From Paragorgia papillata (lineage: Eukaryota; Cnidaria; Anthozoa; Scleralcyonacea; Coralliidae), in NCBI GenBank assembly GCA_035771165.1, contig JAWNZC010000419.1, positions 3,627,001 through 3,691,000 of the forward strand: a stretch of 64,000 nt of DNA. Reading direction: 5' to 3'. Numbering within the stretch: position 1 is the first letter of the stretch; every line of letters starts with the position of its first letter. Of the stretch, positions 11,636-23,810 are shown in pieces. The notes under the pieces were generated by a model that worked only from the letters and a program-made list of their open reading frames with translations, did not search any database and had not been told where the DNA came from. The position numbers and the translations under genes were made by a program.

Positions 11636-11830
11636 CATGAGGCGAGATGGCGCAGTTAATGGGCTGACTCGTCTCATTGAGATCGGTACTGTGGTTTTCA
11701 AACTCGCTAAAACTAAATTTCCAAAGAAGACTTGGTTTAGTTTAGATGCTAACGTTGATTCAAATCCTAGTTGCGGCCGAGGAAAGAATTTCGTGACTCG
11801 AACTAATGATCCAGTATAGACGGCCGGCCA
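11636..11830 (+). repeat. Possible tRNA-derived SINE fragment
   Basis: An A-box-like TGGCGCAGTTAATGG lies near 11648 and a B-box-like GATTCAAATCC near 11758. The spacing of about 110 bp is too long for a tRNA gene. A decayed SINE head is possible; a chance match cannot be excluded. Confidence 0.2.
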
Positions 11831-12840
11831 ACCTCCATAAAAGTGCTGAAGTGTAATCCAAATAAAACACAAACGTAAATAGGCATCGCTTTACAGATAT
11901 CCCATCCATCACATTGTGTTTTCAAAAAGCTCGAAATTTTAGTATATAAATCAATAATCACGACTGCCAACATCCCTCACCTTCAAAGTATACACTATCC
12001 GATATGATTTAGCATAGTTGCCTGCTTGTAACAAAAAATGCCATCAAAAGTAATATTTTGAAGCCTTGGCCGGCCCTCTATTACGGCTGTAGTAGTCGGT
12101 GTCTGAGAGGTGGAGCTTTTTGCTGCATGATCAGTAGAGCTAGGGTTAGGATTTGGTGTGGAGTTTGGGTTTCAACTTTTTTTGTCGGATAAAATATGTT
12201 TATGTAAACAGTAAAAAGCATGTCAAAAAGAATCATATAACATGTAAAAATATATGAACTGACTTAATAACAGAACTGAGGAAATTGTTCCTTTAAGACG
12301 TGGGGACTTTAATGTGTAGTTCGTTTTACGTAAATATATTTGTAATTGTATTAGTAAATTAGTTATAGGTCAAGGTAAAACTTGTATTTAGCCATATGTG
12401 TATAAATAGAAGTCGGAAGAAATTGTAAGGGAAGAAATGTAGATGGGAAGAAATCCAATGGGAAGAAATTCCATGATATTATTTTTAAGATATATTATAG
12501 AGTGACCTTTAACCGAATAACTTCCCATCGGTTGGAGTCAATAAAAGTGTATGATAAGTGTTTAGGTAGATTGAATATAGATTGGAATAGAGTGATTAAT
12601 ATAGAGTGCTGACGATTCTTGAAGATGAAATGAAGTATAGGAAATACAGTCCCCAGAGTGTTGATATTCAACCAGCAACGAGTAGAAGACCAAACGCAGG
12701 GTTTCTACGACATTTATAATTCTGGATTATCCTAAATTCTAGGCCATTTGTCAATTCAGGATAATCCAAAATTTTAAACGAGAGGGTATGCTGAATATTT
12801 TAATACAAAAATCATGTCACTATATGTCAATCGAAATCTG
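11831..12840. other. No recognisable feature
   Basis: AT-rich sequence with only short local inverted repeats (for example ATTCTGGATTATCC and GGATAATCC near 12720-12770). No supported gene. Confidence 0.4.
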
Positions 12841-12845
12841 CCTAC

Positions 12846-13029
12846 CTTGACGTGCCTTGAGAGTAATTCCTAAGTCTAATGCCATTATAAAAATATCATG
12901 TCGATTAATGTCAGCATTTAATAAATCTGTTTTGAGAATGCATATATAGTCGTCTACATTAAGAATGTGATCTTTGGGTAAATTCAGATGATAGGTGTAA
13001 AGATTATCCCAGTTTTTCTTTACTCCCAT
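12846..13029 (-). CDS. Possible first coding exon, unknown protein
   Basis: An ATG at 13029 opens a frame of 61 codons plus one base up to a plausible splice donor, AAG|GTAGGC, at 12846/12845. If unspliced it reads eight more codons to a stop at 12820. The composition is protein-like rather than simple repeat: it starts MGVKKNWDNLYTYHLNLPKD and continues with alternating hydrophobic and acidic residues, ending ...LGITLKARQ. An in-frame stop lies just upstream of the ATG, so this would be a 5' exon. I do not recognise the family and did not find a matching acceptor. It could equally be a chance frame in AT-rich DNA. Confidence 0.25.
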
Positions 13030-13245
13030 ATAAGTTCAGATTTTATGCTGCATTGTAAATGTCAAATATTTTGTCCATATTTGGCCATACGAGAATAAAG
13101 TCCAACTTAGGCATGGGGTCCAACTGGTACTATGAAAACAGTGCAAATCAAAGAACAGGATAATTTTATTTTGTACCATCTTTACACTGCATGCATTTTT
13201 AGGGAATCTTGGCTTGTGTTTATGTCTCTAACTTTCATGATTTCT

Positions 13246-13740
13246 AAGTGTCTATGACACGAAAATTACGTGTATCTTATTTGAAAGAAAACTTAAAATA
13301 ACAAAGTAACCACATGTTTGGATAGAAACCTAGACACAATAGCGCTTGTTCGTAAGCATACATAACTAAAGCAAAAAAAGTACAGTGTGTTGGAGTCGAT
13401 TACAATGCAATACATTACTAGTATAACTACAGTAAAATTAGGTCTGTCTTATTTGAAAGAACAAATGACAAAGTAGCTAACATCTTATGCAGTTTTTCGT
13501 CTCCTTGCTTCGTTGAGATATTTGAGGTTGTTTGATATGCAAATTTAACATTTTGACGTCACATGTTGCTATTATCAAACTTAAATATGCATGTGTTCTA
13601 TCCACAACATCGAACATGTCGAATTTCAAGTGATTTTGTTTGATAATAGCAAAGACATATTAACCTCCAACGTCCAATAAGTCATTATCCACATGTACGT
13701 CACAACATGTGATATTTGCATATCAAAAGTGATTTAAACT
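13246..13740. mobile_element. Decayed copy of the TTAAAGTGC element family
   Basis: It contains the family's TATGACACGAAAATTA, TCTTATTTGAAAGAA, TTTGATATGC and TGACGTCACATGTTG blocks in order, and their inverted partners to about 13735. The ends are degraded. Compare the cleaner copy at 39484-39951. Confidence 0.6.
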
Positions 13741-14030
13741 AGGTTACCAATGGCTGTGAATGTTGTTTTTTCAATTTCTTACGGCTGCGTAAATTGTCGA
13801 GAATTTCAAAATAACTTGACAAGGGTTTGCATACAAAAAATGACACAAAGTGGTTGTTGTAAAACTACAACCGTGCTGGAGTATAGTTACCACGATACAT
13901 ATTAAATTATCGCGCACGCAACTGTAATAGAAACTTTGTCTTTGCCCAACCATACAAATAAAAACAGAAGAAAAACTGTCGAGGAAAAGAATTGTCCGAA
14001 AATTTCAGTTCATCTATAGCACACGAGCAA

Positions 14031-14371
14031 GGCCCTGTTTACATGAAGCGGATTGACTGTCCAATCGGATCGAAAAACGCGAGTGAAGTCAATCCGTGCA
14101 CATGCATGTTTACATGGAGAATCCGATCTGCTTGGAACATTGTTTTCGGTTTTGAAACACTATTTTCTGTGCTTCTCTCAATGTCTGCCATTTTGGAGAC
14201 ATTCAAGTCGATCCTTGCTTGAATCTCAAGTCAATCCACTCCACTGCGTGGATTGACTTAGCCATTCGATCAGATCGAAAACTTTCAATCTTCTTCATGT
14301 AAACACAACAAGTAGAAACAATAAGGGAGATTTGATTTGAACACTCAATCGGCTTCATATAAACAGGGCCC
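14031..14371. mobile_element. MITE with GGCCCTGTTTACATG ends (Harbinger-like)
   Basis: The ends are GGCCCTGTTTACATGAAGC and, inverted, GGGCCCTGTTTATATGAAGC. If the element is taken as GGCCCTG to CAGGGCC it is flanked by CAA on both sides, a 3-bp target duplication as in PIF/Harbinger elements. The GATTGACT / AGTCAATC blocks inside are inverted. A short ORF through it (13992-14222) is not supported as a gene. Confidence 0.65.
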
Positions 14372-14595
14372 AAGTCAACCTTCCAAGCTCAATTAGGAAA
14401 ACGTTGTCGAGTGCGGTGTGGCCATGCAGTGTTGGGGATTTGTACTGAACAATTTGGACATCGTGGTTTATCAACGTTTAGTGACAATATTTATAGTCTT
14501 TAGTCCAATTTACAATATTGATGAGGTGCTGCAGAACATCGGTTCACGTATATATACGTTTTCCATACATACATGCTTTAGAGCCAGAGTTTAAG

Positions 14596-14829
14596 CCTCA
14601 CGTTCACACGAGCAAGTTTTGTCTTCTTACTCTAACGCCAGACGATTTTACTCGTCGAGAGGAGACGTCTCGGAAAGGTTAAATACATGCACTGTTGATT
14701 AACACGTTCACTCGCATTCGGTTGTCGTGGAGCAACTTAAGTTATCTTTTTACTCTGTCTAACGCCAGATGACCGTTTTACTCGTCAAGGGAAGACGTCT
14801 AGGAATGCCTTAAACACACTGTTGATTAA
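14596..14829 (+). repeat. Two tandem short interspersed repeats (AACGCCAGACGATTTTAC family)
   Basis: Two consecutive copies carry CTAACGCCAGA(CGATTTTA)CTCGTC, AAGGGAAGACGTCT and a GGTTAA-like end. They are split from a third copy at 15252 by the MITE at 14830-15251. Confidence 0.65.
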
Positions 14830-15251
14830 AGGCCTGGTTCATACGTCGCATTTAAATCAGAGGAATTTAATTCATAGTTAGCTTCGTCGACTAGTCGACG
14901 TAAACTCGAATTCGTTTCATGCGACGAATTTAACTCAGTGACGAGCAAGGAAAATCCCACTAGATCGCGCCAAAAACGTCCAATACGCATGCGAAGTAAA
15001 CAAAAATCTGATGAGGGGCTCAAAAAATATGTTTTTATAATTTAGGCATTTAATTCGATGCGACGATACAGCGACGTCTGAAACCAACACGTATTTCAGA
15101 CGTTGTATCCATCTCACCGTGACGGATACAACGTCTCAGACGAATTTAACTCTTCAGTCGAATTTAATTCGTTTCATACGTCGCACTACAGTCGCATTTA
15201 ATTGATTGAGTTAAATTTGTCTGAATTAAATGCGACGTATGAACCAGGCCT
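14830..15251. mobile_element. MITE with AGGCCTGGTTCATACGTCGC ends
   Basis: The terminal inverted repeats AGGCCTGGTTCATACGTCGC and GCGACGTATGAACCAGGCCT are perfect for 20 bp. The interior holds repeated inverted GAATTTAA(T/C)TC blocks and a dyad at GTCGACTAGTCGAC. It lies between copies of the short interspersed repeat. No transposase. Confidence 0.8.
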
Positions 15252-15385
15252 AATAACATTTCCTTTCGCGTTGTTGTTGTGGGACAACTTTATCTTTTTA
15301 CTCTGTCTAACGCCAGACGACCAGTTTTACTCGTCAAGGGAAGACATCTTGGAAAGCCATGCCCATGCATGAAAGGGCTAAACGA
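15252..15385 (+). repeat. Short interspersed repeat copy
   Basis: It carries TTTTACTCTGTCTAACGCCA, TTTTACTCGTCAAGGGAAGA and ends near GAAAGGGCTAAA. It is a clear member of the TTAACCCTTT...AAAGGGTTAA family. Confidence 0.65.
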
Positions 15386-17560
15386 CTCAATCACAAAAAA
15401 GTGACTTCTCTGAAGAGCAAAAGAGTACCTTCGTTTTAAATATTTCTTAAAGTAGTCATTTCTTAAACTGATCTCGTCTGTAGTGTTTGTAGATTGTTGA
15501 GGACCATGCTATACTTCAGAATCCAGTCGATCTTCTATATGAGCCATGCACACACATGATGCACACATCCATCGATGAGATAATAGAAGATAATATAGGG
15601 TTAATATAATTGATGAACCTTGAAAAGAAGAAGAAGAAAACTTTATAATAGCAATCTAGTTGATACGTTTTTACTTGGGTGATATACGGACACGTCACCA
15701 AAGTCCATGCGTACTCTATATATAGAACTAAAAAGCCATTTATTAGACAGTGTCAGTTGCCCTTTCGTTGTTAGAAAGTTGCAGGTTCGTTCTCTAACTA
15801 TCATCTTCTCAGCCTAGGATATACTATTCAAGTTAGACGAACGTAAAAAAGTCTGTTTTTAACCACCAGTCTGCTGTTGTTCATGCAGAACGTTTGAATG
15901 TTAAGCTCTGATTTCTCTCCGTGTTTGTCTCTCTCTCAAACCTAAGGCTACGAAAAGCAGACCCGAGTTATCTTCTCTCATGGAAACGTACAGTACCCAC
16001 TGTACTCTATATACTCACTATATTATAAACCATTAGTGAGACAGTGATTATATAATTCACGCTCTGTCATTCAACAACAAACCAAGACACTTAGCTTTCA
16101 CACCAAGATCGATTGACTGGTTAATTCGCTTTGAGAAAGTGTTCACACTGGTACATAGATCAACCTCGGACTCTTTTAGATCGATCTCAGTTTGCCACCG
16201 AACGTATAGATCGATCCTAATAACTGTAATAGCTTTGGTGATGTTGCAACTATGCAACGAAACGTAACTAATGAAATGTTCTGTGCACAACCTGACTAAA
16301 CTCTAAAGTCTTGTGTCTCAAAGTTATCTTCTGGACTCTGGTATTTATATTTCAATTACGTTTCCCACTTGGTATCTCAATCTTAGGCAGTTCTTCTTTG
16401 AATCGAGTTTAGTTCTCATTCGAGCGTTATTATTCAATCACTTGGTCAGTACTTGGACTTTATACCCTTTATACCTTGTCGTCTTAACGCCAGACAATTT
16501 TACTAGTCACAAGGAGATTCCATCGACGAGAAAGGGTTAAGGAATAGTGAGGTTTTCAACGTAATTCCTTCGCAAAACAGCTTTTAAACACAGTAGTTTG
16601 CAAATCATTTAATAAACTGTTTGTAATAGATCAAACAGGTACTGTACATGTAAAACAATTACGATTCTCAATCTTAATTGCTTGGTTGTCGGCGAGTGCC
16701 TGTATTTATTTTGAATTCAGCAGCCAGAGTAAAAATACATAAGAGTCAGAGTCTATAATGCCTCCTGAAAATAGTTATGATCCTATTTTTTCTCTATTGC
16801 TTTATATCAACAGTTCACAACACACAGTCTTTAGTTCTGTTACTGAGAGAAATGAAGTTTATACACACGTTCATTTTTATTTGTTTTAACACATTCTCAA
16901 GTACTAACCTTTGTAAAAAGGTATCCGAAAATGTTTATCCTTACTGATACAGTACTGAGTAGCTTCTTCAGTTAGAAACAGCATATAGATGTCATGAATC
17001 TCTGTTCATATGCACTGTAAACAATGACTCGTTCACAGTGTTGACAGCAAATCGAACCTTGTACTTCTCGACATGGACATTCCAAATAAACACACGTCTG
17101 GCAGTTTGATACGTTTACGGTTTGGATATCACGATTTAAGCTCTTGTTTAGAGCTTCAAGAATAACTTGAGTTGCTCTATAAGTTCTGAGTTTGCGTTTT
17201 TTGTCTTATGAGACGTGACAATCTCTCTTTCTGAGGAAAGCAATTGAAAAAAAAAGTGAAGTAGTTATCAGGTTTTTCAGGTATTGCGTTGTTTACCAGT
17301 TAAAACCGAAAAAAGGGCGTGTCTTCTGTAATATTAAACGTTTAGAAAAGCGACATTCGCCAGAAGAAATTATCACAGACTTACTTTAGTAATCAGACTG
17401 AAGTAATCAGTCATTCTTATAATTCTCTTGACTTTATTCTTGGTCTGTGAGTTTGGGCTTGATTCGCGGTTGGGTAAATTGGTCAAAAGCTCTTTAATAA
17501 ACACTCGGTAGGCGCCTGACAACGAACAGCTGTTTCTTTGTTGATTATGACTGTGTAGAT
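15386..17560. other. Mostly unique sequence, one short repeat copy
   Basis: Apart from a diverged short interspersed repeat at about 16470-16537 (CGTCTTAACGCCAGACAATT), I see no transposon ends, RNA gene or defensible exon. A 77-codon minus frame near 16057-16290 has no supporting features. Confidence 0.4.
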
Positions 17561-17599
17561 GTGTTGAAAACACGAGTGAGAAGAAAAATAATATGCAGC

Positions 17600-18215
17600 A
17601 AACTTGAACAACATTGTTATCATGATCGTTGGTTGACCAATTATATTGTTCATCATTGTTTGAACAATATTGTTCAGCAATGATGATGGAACAAGGTTGT
17701 TGTTCGTTGAAGAGCTTCATAGAAGAAGCATGTTCTCTATTGTTAGGACGCCTCCTGCAACTTCTTAAGAGGCTAAGACACGGGTGCATAATGCTATACT
17801 CTGGTTTGAAGTAAAACCAGTCAAGTTTCCTATTAAAAACTAATTACCACACTGACACTTGTAGATATATATGATCTTAAAATAAGGTAAAAAGGAACTA
17901 TATGTGATCACCCATAGAGTGGGTATCTCCTCGAAATTAGAATTATACTTCTTAACAAGCTATTAGTACAGCATCGATCACTGAACAATGTTATAACAAG
18001 TCAACATTGATTGTATGTGGCCATGGGCGATGACTGAACACTGTTGGCAACATTGTTGATGCTGCCTAGCAGTTATATGCTGGCCAACACAATATTGTTC
18101 ATGCTGGCACAATTTTATGCTGACTAACACAACATTATTCATGCTGGCCAACGCGACTTTGTTCATGTTGGCCAACACAACTCCGTTCATGTTAGTCAAC
18201 GACACAACCTTGTCA
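17600..18215. repeat. 28-bp minisatellite family, reverse orientation
   Basis: Diverged units around CAACACAACATTGTTCATGC and TGGCCAACA run from about 17990 to 18215. Related AACAATATTGTTC dyads lie at 17600-17700. It is the reverse complement of the tighter array at 29690-30145. Confidence 0.6.
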
Positions 18216-18347
18216 GTCCACGCTGGTTAGCACTGCCTTGTTCTAATCTGTAAGTTTTGTTCTGAAGTGCCATACTGTATAGCTAGCTTGCAGTCAGATC
18301 TTTTCCTAAGATTCGATCGCTCGAGCTATAGATCGTCACATCGTGGT

Positions 18348-18348
18348 A

Positions 18349-18380
<32 letters not shown>

Positions 18381-18396
18381 CATCATCATCATCATC

Positions 18397-18469
<73 letters not shown>

Positions 18470-18484
18470 TAATAATAATAATAA
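18348..18484 (+). repeat. (TAA)n / (CAT)n microsatellite
   Basis: About 135 bp of TAA repeats contain an internal CAT block. The Asn/His-rich frame across it is not a gene. Shorter TAA tracts lie at 18739-18788 and 18888-18920. Confidence 0.95.
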
Positions 18485-18499
18485 TTTAATAACGGAAAC

Positions 18500-18735
18500 T
18501 TTTATTAAATGTCTTTTTAGATAATATACAATTGTAAATCTCGCTTATTTAAGGTAATTTACAATCGGCTACTTGAATCAACACTAACAATATATAACTA
18601 ATAACTATATATAACAACATAAAACAAATATACAGTACAATAATTTTAAAAAGTTAGCAGTTCAGGATTTGTCCATTCCTTGTTTCGGCAACAGAATATG
18701 TAATAGGTGGTTCTGATTGCGATCGTCGTCATTCT

Positions 18736-18790
<55 letters not shown>

Positions 18791-19580
18791 GAAACTTTAT
18801 TAAATGTTTTTTCTTTTCTACATATACAATTATAAATCTCGCTTATTAAGGTAATTTATTAAGGTAATTTTTATATTTGCAATTTATAATAATAATAATG
18901 ATAATAATAATAATAATAATTTGATTGATCAGTGAGGATGCCAACATTACCCTAAAATGTTTTACGGTGGGGTTCTCAGAAAGGGGATGACTCAGTCGAT
19001 GTCATGTTTCATATTTTTCAGCAAACGTTGCGTATACATTTTCATAAATGCATTAAAACCTAACAGGGTTATTCTAATCTTTAAATATTTCGCAAGGTCC
19101 TAAATGAAAAACAAAAATTACCCTAGAATTCATTGACATTGGCCGGTTTTTATAGATCAGGGTATTTTATAGATGCTTCCAGGCCTATGATCTTTCAATT
19201 TAAGGAGGTGTTATGTCCGGATTATTTCAAATCTTCTGCGTTTGTTTGTTTTTATTTTTCTCTGCGGCCAATTAATTAAAGACGACACTCTGGCTAACAT
19301 CGGGCCTGTTTAGGTCCCTTTGAAAGGAAACAGGGTCGGATATCCTGAGAGTTTTGTTTTGGTTGGGTTTTTTATTAGAAAAGACCGCACGCAAAGTTTA
19401 TGTATTTCTTAATTTATTTCGTGCATGCCTTTGGGTGACTTGGTGACGGTAGCCATAGCTTTCCCAGATTGAAGCTTTCCCGGGTAGGCTAGCCGGTCAC
19501 GCGGAGCAAAGGAATGGCAACAAATTGAGGGGTAGAATGAGGAAGAAGAATGAAACAAGATAGAAAAGAAGAAAAGGAAA
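18500..19580. other. No recognisable gene
   Basis: The segment holds duplicated blocks around the TAA tracts (GGAAACTTTTATTAAATGTC and GGAAACTTTATTAAATG, both followed by TACAATT.TAAATCTCGCTTAT). The tracts therefore sit in two copies of one AT-rich repeat. Nothing else is recognised. Confidence 0.4.
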
Positions 19581-19855
19581 GTAACAACAACGACGACATT
19601 AACACTACCATCACCAACACCAACAATGAACAACAACACCACCACCATCATCACAACCACCAACAGCAGTAGCAGCACGTACAACAGCAGCAGCAACGAC
19701 AGCGGCAACAGCAACAACGCTAGCAGCAGTAGCAACAGCAGCAATGCAACAACAATAACACCATGGCGCTACGTACCAACAACAACACCACCACACAACA
19801 GCAACAACAATAACAACAACCACCACCACCACCACCACCACCACCACCACCACCA
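19581..19855 (+). repeat. Complex trinucleotide tract (AAC/CAG/CCA)
   Basis: Mixed AAC, CAG and CAC repeats end in a pure CCA run at 19820-19855. Long frames on both strands are low-complexity artefacts. Confidence 0.85.
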
Positions 19856-20205
19856 AGCAAAGAGGATGAAATAGTGGAAAAGGAGAAGAGTAGAAGATAT
19901 CCAAAAAATTAGATTTGTTCGAAAAAAGAAAGGAAGCAGGTGAAATAAGTAGTAAAAAAGGAAGAGAAAACAAAAAAGCAATGAAGCCAATGAGCAAAGT
20001 TTTTATTCTGAATTTAAAGAAACTAAATTCGACCCTAGACCCAACACTCTTTTTCTCGCTCTTTCTTTTTTTCGCTCCAAACTTATTTTGATGTTTTGAG
20101 AAGATTTTTCTGACCTTGCCCACTCAGGAATAAGAGGCTCATGATACCCCCATTATGGTGATTTGCATATTTTGATGTCATCATATGTGGGTGAATCAAA
20201 GAGTT

Positions 20206-20821
20206 TAGATTCTAGAACGATAAAACGGTAGGGGGAGGGCGAAGGCGATTATAAGATTTTAACAACTCAGTAGTTTGACTAGATTCTAGAACAATAAAAC
20301 GGTAGGCCGTAGGGGGAAGGCGAAGGCGATCATAAGATTTTAACAACTCAGTAGTTTGACTAGATTCTAGAACGATAAAACGGTAGGGAGAAGGCGAAGG
20401 CGATTATAAGATTTTAACAACTCAGTAGTTTGACTAGATTCTAGAACGATAAAACGGTAGGGGGAAGGCGAAGGCGATTATAAGATTTTAACAACTCAGT
20501 AGTTTGACTAGATTCTAGAACGATAAAACGGTAGGGAGAAGGCGAAGGCGATTATAAGATTTTAACAACTCAGTAGTTTGACTAGATTCTAGAACGATAA
20601 AACGGTAGGGAGAAGGCGAAGGCGATCATAAGATTTTAACAACTCAGTAGTTTGACAATAGATTCTAGAACGATAGAACGGTAGGGAGAAGGCGAAGGCG
20701 ATTATAAGATTTTAACAACTCAGCAGTCTGACTAGATTCTAGAACGATAAAATGGTAGGGAGAAGGCGAAGGCGATTATAAGATTTTAACAACTCAGTAG
20801 TTTGACTAGATTCTAGAACGA
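20206..20821 (+). repeat. 74-bp minisatellite, eight copies
   Basis: Units start with TAGATTCTAGAACGATAAAA at 20206, 20280, 20361, 20435, 20509, 20583, 20659 and 20733, with a partial unit at 20807. Most are exactly 74 bp; the second is 81 bp (insert within CGGTAGG) and the sixth is 76 bp. Copies are about 95 percent identical. Confidence 0.95.
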
Positions 20822-21252
20822 GGTCAGAGGGGCTAACTTATATGCCATTAAAAGGATTTTCGTCTGCCATTTATGAATAAGGTCTATTAGTTGCCACGAG
20901 CGTTACTGAATTGCAAATAATTGGAATAAATTATAGAACACGCAATTTGGCGCTGATGCACGCAGACGATACTTTGGGTGACGCAGGCTTGGTGAATGAT
21001 CAACTTGTTTACGAAGTATAATTGATTATAAACCGGGGTCCAGCGTCCTTGAGATTTAAATCCTTTAATGACAACAGCTCAGATCTGGGAGCTTGATAAT
21101 GAACAATCTTTCATCGCCTTGCCCCTTACCCCTTAGCTGAAATTGAAGTGCATGCATCGACCGACATAAACAAATGTGCCAGCATAAATATAGACCCGTC
21201 AACTTAATTTGTAGCTCTAAGCCTCTAATTAAATTACTAAATTATATTTATA
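20822..21252. other. No recognisable feature
   Basis: The sequence is unremarkable, with no open frame or repeat ends I can name. Confidence 0.4.
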
Positions 21253-21956
21253 GGGGCTGTTTACGTGGAAGGCGGAACGGGACGTTAAGCGGGAGCGCAT
21301 CGCTACTTTATTTTTCCTTTATTTATATCATTTCGTTTATAAATTTATTTGATCAACAACATCAATACCAGCTTTGGTATATAGGATACAAACGTGACAC
21401 TAACTACAACTACGTGACATACATATTACATATATATAAAGTTAATTTCTATTATCTACGTTAAGTTATCAAAAATTGTTAAAACATCGAAACAGTATTT
21501 CCCTGCCAAAGCCATAACTGTTCTGTCTTGCATAGACATAAGGTACATAAAAATATCTTGGGAATTAAACAATTTGAATGAACTATTTACTTTATATAGG
21601 TTATCAATAAAATTTACTCTGAGATCGGCGAACTTTGTGTTTGTACATGACGTTAAAAAGTGTTCTTCATTCCCGATCTCGTTAAGATCGCAATGTTTAC
21701 ATAGTCTATTACTGTATGAAACATTGCTGTATCGACCAGTTTCAACAGGTAATCTATGAGCTGAAATCCTTAATTTTGTGACAGCTTGACGGTGTTTGAA
21801 ATTGTGAATTTCAGAAAGATATTTTTCACAACCAAAGTTAGTTTTCAGTTTTTTTTATATGATGGAAGAATGTGCATGTTTGACGGGACGTTTTGGTTCC
21901 GTTCCGCCTAACGGGGATCCCGGCTTGAGAGAGACAATTTTCGTCATATAAACGCT
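21253..21956. mobile_element. DNA element with GGGGCTGTTTACGTGG end, split by a LINE
   Basis: The left end GGGGCTGTTTACGTGGAAGG and inner GGCGGAACGGGACGTT are answered on the right by GACGGGACGTTTTGG, CCGTTCCGCC and CATATAAACGCTC. About 500 bp of LINE tail lies between the halves. The right edge abuts the hAT-like element at 21965. Confidence 0.5.
21456..21853 (-). CDS. LINE retrotransposon ORF2, C-terminal fragment
   Basis: The minus frame is open from a stop near 21853 to TAG at 21456-21458, about 130 codons. It reads LKTNFGCEKYLSEIHNF..., then LRISAHRLPVETGRYSNVSY, then a C-x2-C-x(11)-H-x4-C pattern (CKHCDLNEIGNEEHFLTSC) followed by FADLRVNF. This combination is the zinc-knuckle-like tail found downstream of reverse transcriptase in many LINE ORF2 proteins. 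No RT core is present, so this is a 5'-truncated copy. The frame is intact to its stop, suggesting it is not very old. A paralogue lies at 32679-33019 on the plus strand. A DNA element flanks it on both sides. Confidence 0.7.
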
Positions 21957-21964
21957 CTGTGGCG

Positions 21965-22405
21965 CAGTGCGTAGCCAGGGTCTTGAGTTTGGGGGGCGAG
22001 AACCTCGATCTCCTAGGGGATCCGGGGGCATGCCCTCCCCAGAAAATGTTGGATTTCTAGGGTCTCTGAAACACTGTTTCCTGCATTTTGAGGCAAGTAT
22101 TTAAGAGTAATCTGAAAGCCATAATGATTACATAATTTTGTTGAAATCAAACCAGAACGTAGAATACGACGTCAGAATATCTTTAGATTTATTTATAAAT
22201 AATTCGTATAGTATTGTAATTTAAGTATAGCATATGCATGCCTGCAATATATATAACAGTCTACTCACTTGGCCTTAAAACAATGTAACACCACCCCCCC
22301 CCCCCCCCCACAAGTTTCTCGACGGGTTTAAACTTTTCACGAGAACGGTCTTGGAGACCATTGGGCCCCCCCCCCCCCTCGCCCCCTCTTGGCTATACGC
22401 CACTG
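21965..22405. mobile_element. hAT-like element, CAGTGGCGTAGCCAGG type
   Basis: The left end is CAGTGCGTAGCCAGG and the right end, inverted, CAGTGGCGTATAGCCAAG. The 8-bp flanks CTGTGGCG and CTGTCCCG match at six positions, consistent with a mutated hAT target duplication. Poly-C runs lie at 22292-22309 and 22366-22379. A second copy is found in pieces at 44066-44300 and 44815-44934. Confidence 0.65.
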
Positions 22406-23506
22406 CTGTCCCGCCTAACTGGGACGATATGACGGATATGCCGTTTCGAGTATTTATATTCGATACAAATGAGTGATAACGGCTAGTAGGAGAACAGCAG
22501 CTCTTTATAATACGTCAAATTATATTTATTTCTCTGTTATTCTGTGGTTTTTACAACTTTCTAGCTGTGTTGTGAAACATCCCGGGCTCTTATTTACGAG
22601 TGCTTTCCGCATCTCTAATCTCGCTGCGCACGCATGCGCACAGTAAACACTATGCAATGGAAGTTGTGTAACGTCGGATGCTGTTGCTGTTAACTCTGTT
22701 AGCTGTTAAGTCCAGAAGCTGTTGACATCGATTCGTATATAGTTGTTAACCATTCTATGTTAGCAATTCAAATACATGTAATTAGCATGTACGTGCATGC
22801 ATTGCATGCTTATTTTCTATTTTGCCTACCTGCAGTTGTAAAAAAATAAAACACTTCGAGGTATCCATTTAATTCAACTTCTCAATCATTCTTTGCATTC
22901 GTTGCCTGAACCAATTTATTCATATTCACCAAAGCTAAAGGTTTTTCTTCCGCTTCGCCCTTCTTTTAAACTCCAAACTTATGCACGGGGCAATGGTAAA
23001 AGTTTCCAGATTAACATATGTACAGTATACTGTGTATACTCCAAAAAGATTAGTTAATGGGCATAAGTAATTATATAAAACACGATAGGTTGATAAAAAT
23101 TATATTTTGCTGAACAACGATAATTTGTTCTAAAGTTAGAGTGCTGCGTAGACTGTTTTAGATTGAGCAAAGGCGGTGAAAAGGTGGTGAACTGGCGGCA
23201 AATCTTCTTTTCTGCTACTCCAATTACGCGTCAACAATATTACCTTGGAGAGAGTTAATTATATACTGACGAGGAGGCAGACCACACACTTCCTGCTATA
23301 GATTAAAGATGGTTGGGATGGCGTAAACAAACACAACCGTTAATGTTTTATTCGTGAAAAACTAACGAACACTGTTCCAGACAATCACCAAAAATTGACA
23401 TTCATCTTCTGGTATGTACCTTACGTTTAAAGAAAGTCACCATTCGTCTATTTTAATTTCTTTTTAAAGCTAACTTATTTAGATATCACTGTCTATACTC
23501 AGGTAG
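22406..23506. other. No recognisable gene
   Basis: Mostly unique AT-rich sequence. I see no transposon ends. Confidence 0.4.
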
Positions 23507-23810
23507 TTGGATTAACTCATTCCTGTCCGAGGGCTTCCCCAGACGCGAAGAGTTAGAAAGATAGTTTTTAATTATTCTTTTCTAAGGGGTTCCCCAGATA
23601 TGATAGATCACTGATCCAGAGTAAAATACTAAAGTCGAATTGGTAAAGACAATAATGGATATTGGACTGGAGAGACAAATAGTTTGTTTATTCTTGCTCA
23701 AGAGCTTCTGCAGAGGTGAATAAAATCGTCTGGTGTAGCCAGAGAAGAAAATACTAGGGACCATTTCGAACAGGAATGAGTTTTGACTAAGTCTTCTCAT
23801 TTTATATTTT
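23507..23810 (-). repeat. Short interspersed repeat copies (CTGTCCGA subtype)
   Basis: Copies of the AACTCATTCCTGTCCGA / CGGACAGGAATGAGTT subtype occur in both orientations. A 105-codon minus frame (23582-23899) is read through one of them and uses a non-ATG start; I do not accept it as a gene. Confidence 0.5.

Noticed and set aside
17373..17789. 138-codon minus-strand frame
   Set aside because: It overlaps minisatellite-like AACAATATTGTTC repeats and shows no domain, and competing frames are equally long.
18267..18524. Asn/His-rich protein
   Set aside because: It is translated from TAA/CAT repeats; composition is entirely that of the microsatellite.
19611..20123. 170-codon minus-strand frame
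   Set aside because: Most of it is the antisense of AAC/CAG/CCA repeats (Val/Leu/Trp runs). No domain or splice evidence.
20206..20821. CRISPR-like regular repeats
   Set aside because: The units are head-to-tail with no unique spacers, in a eukaryotic genome.
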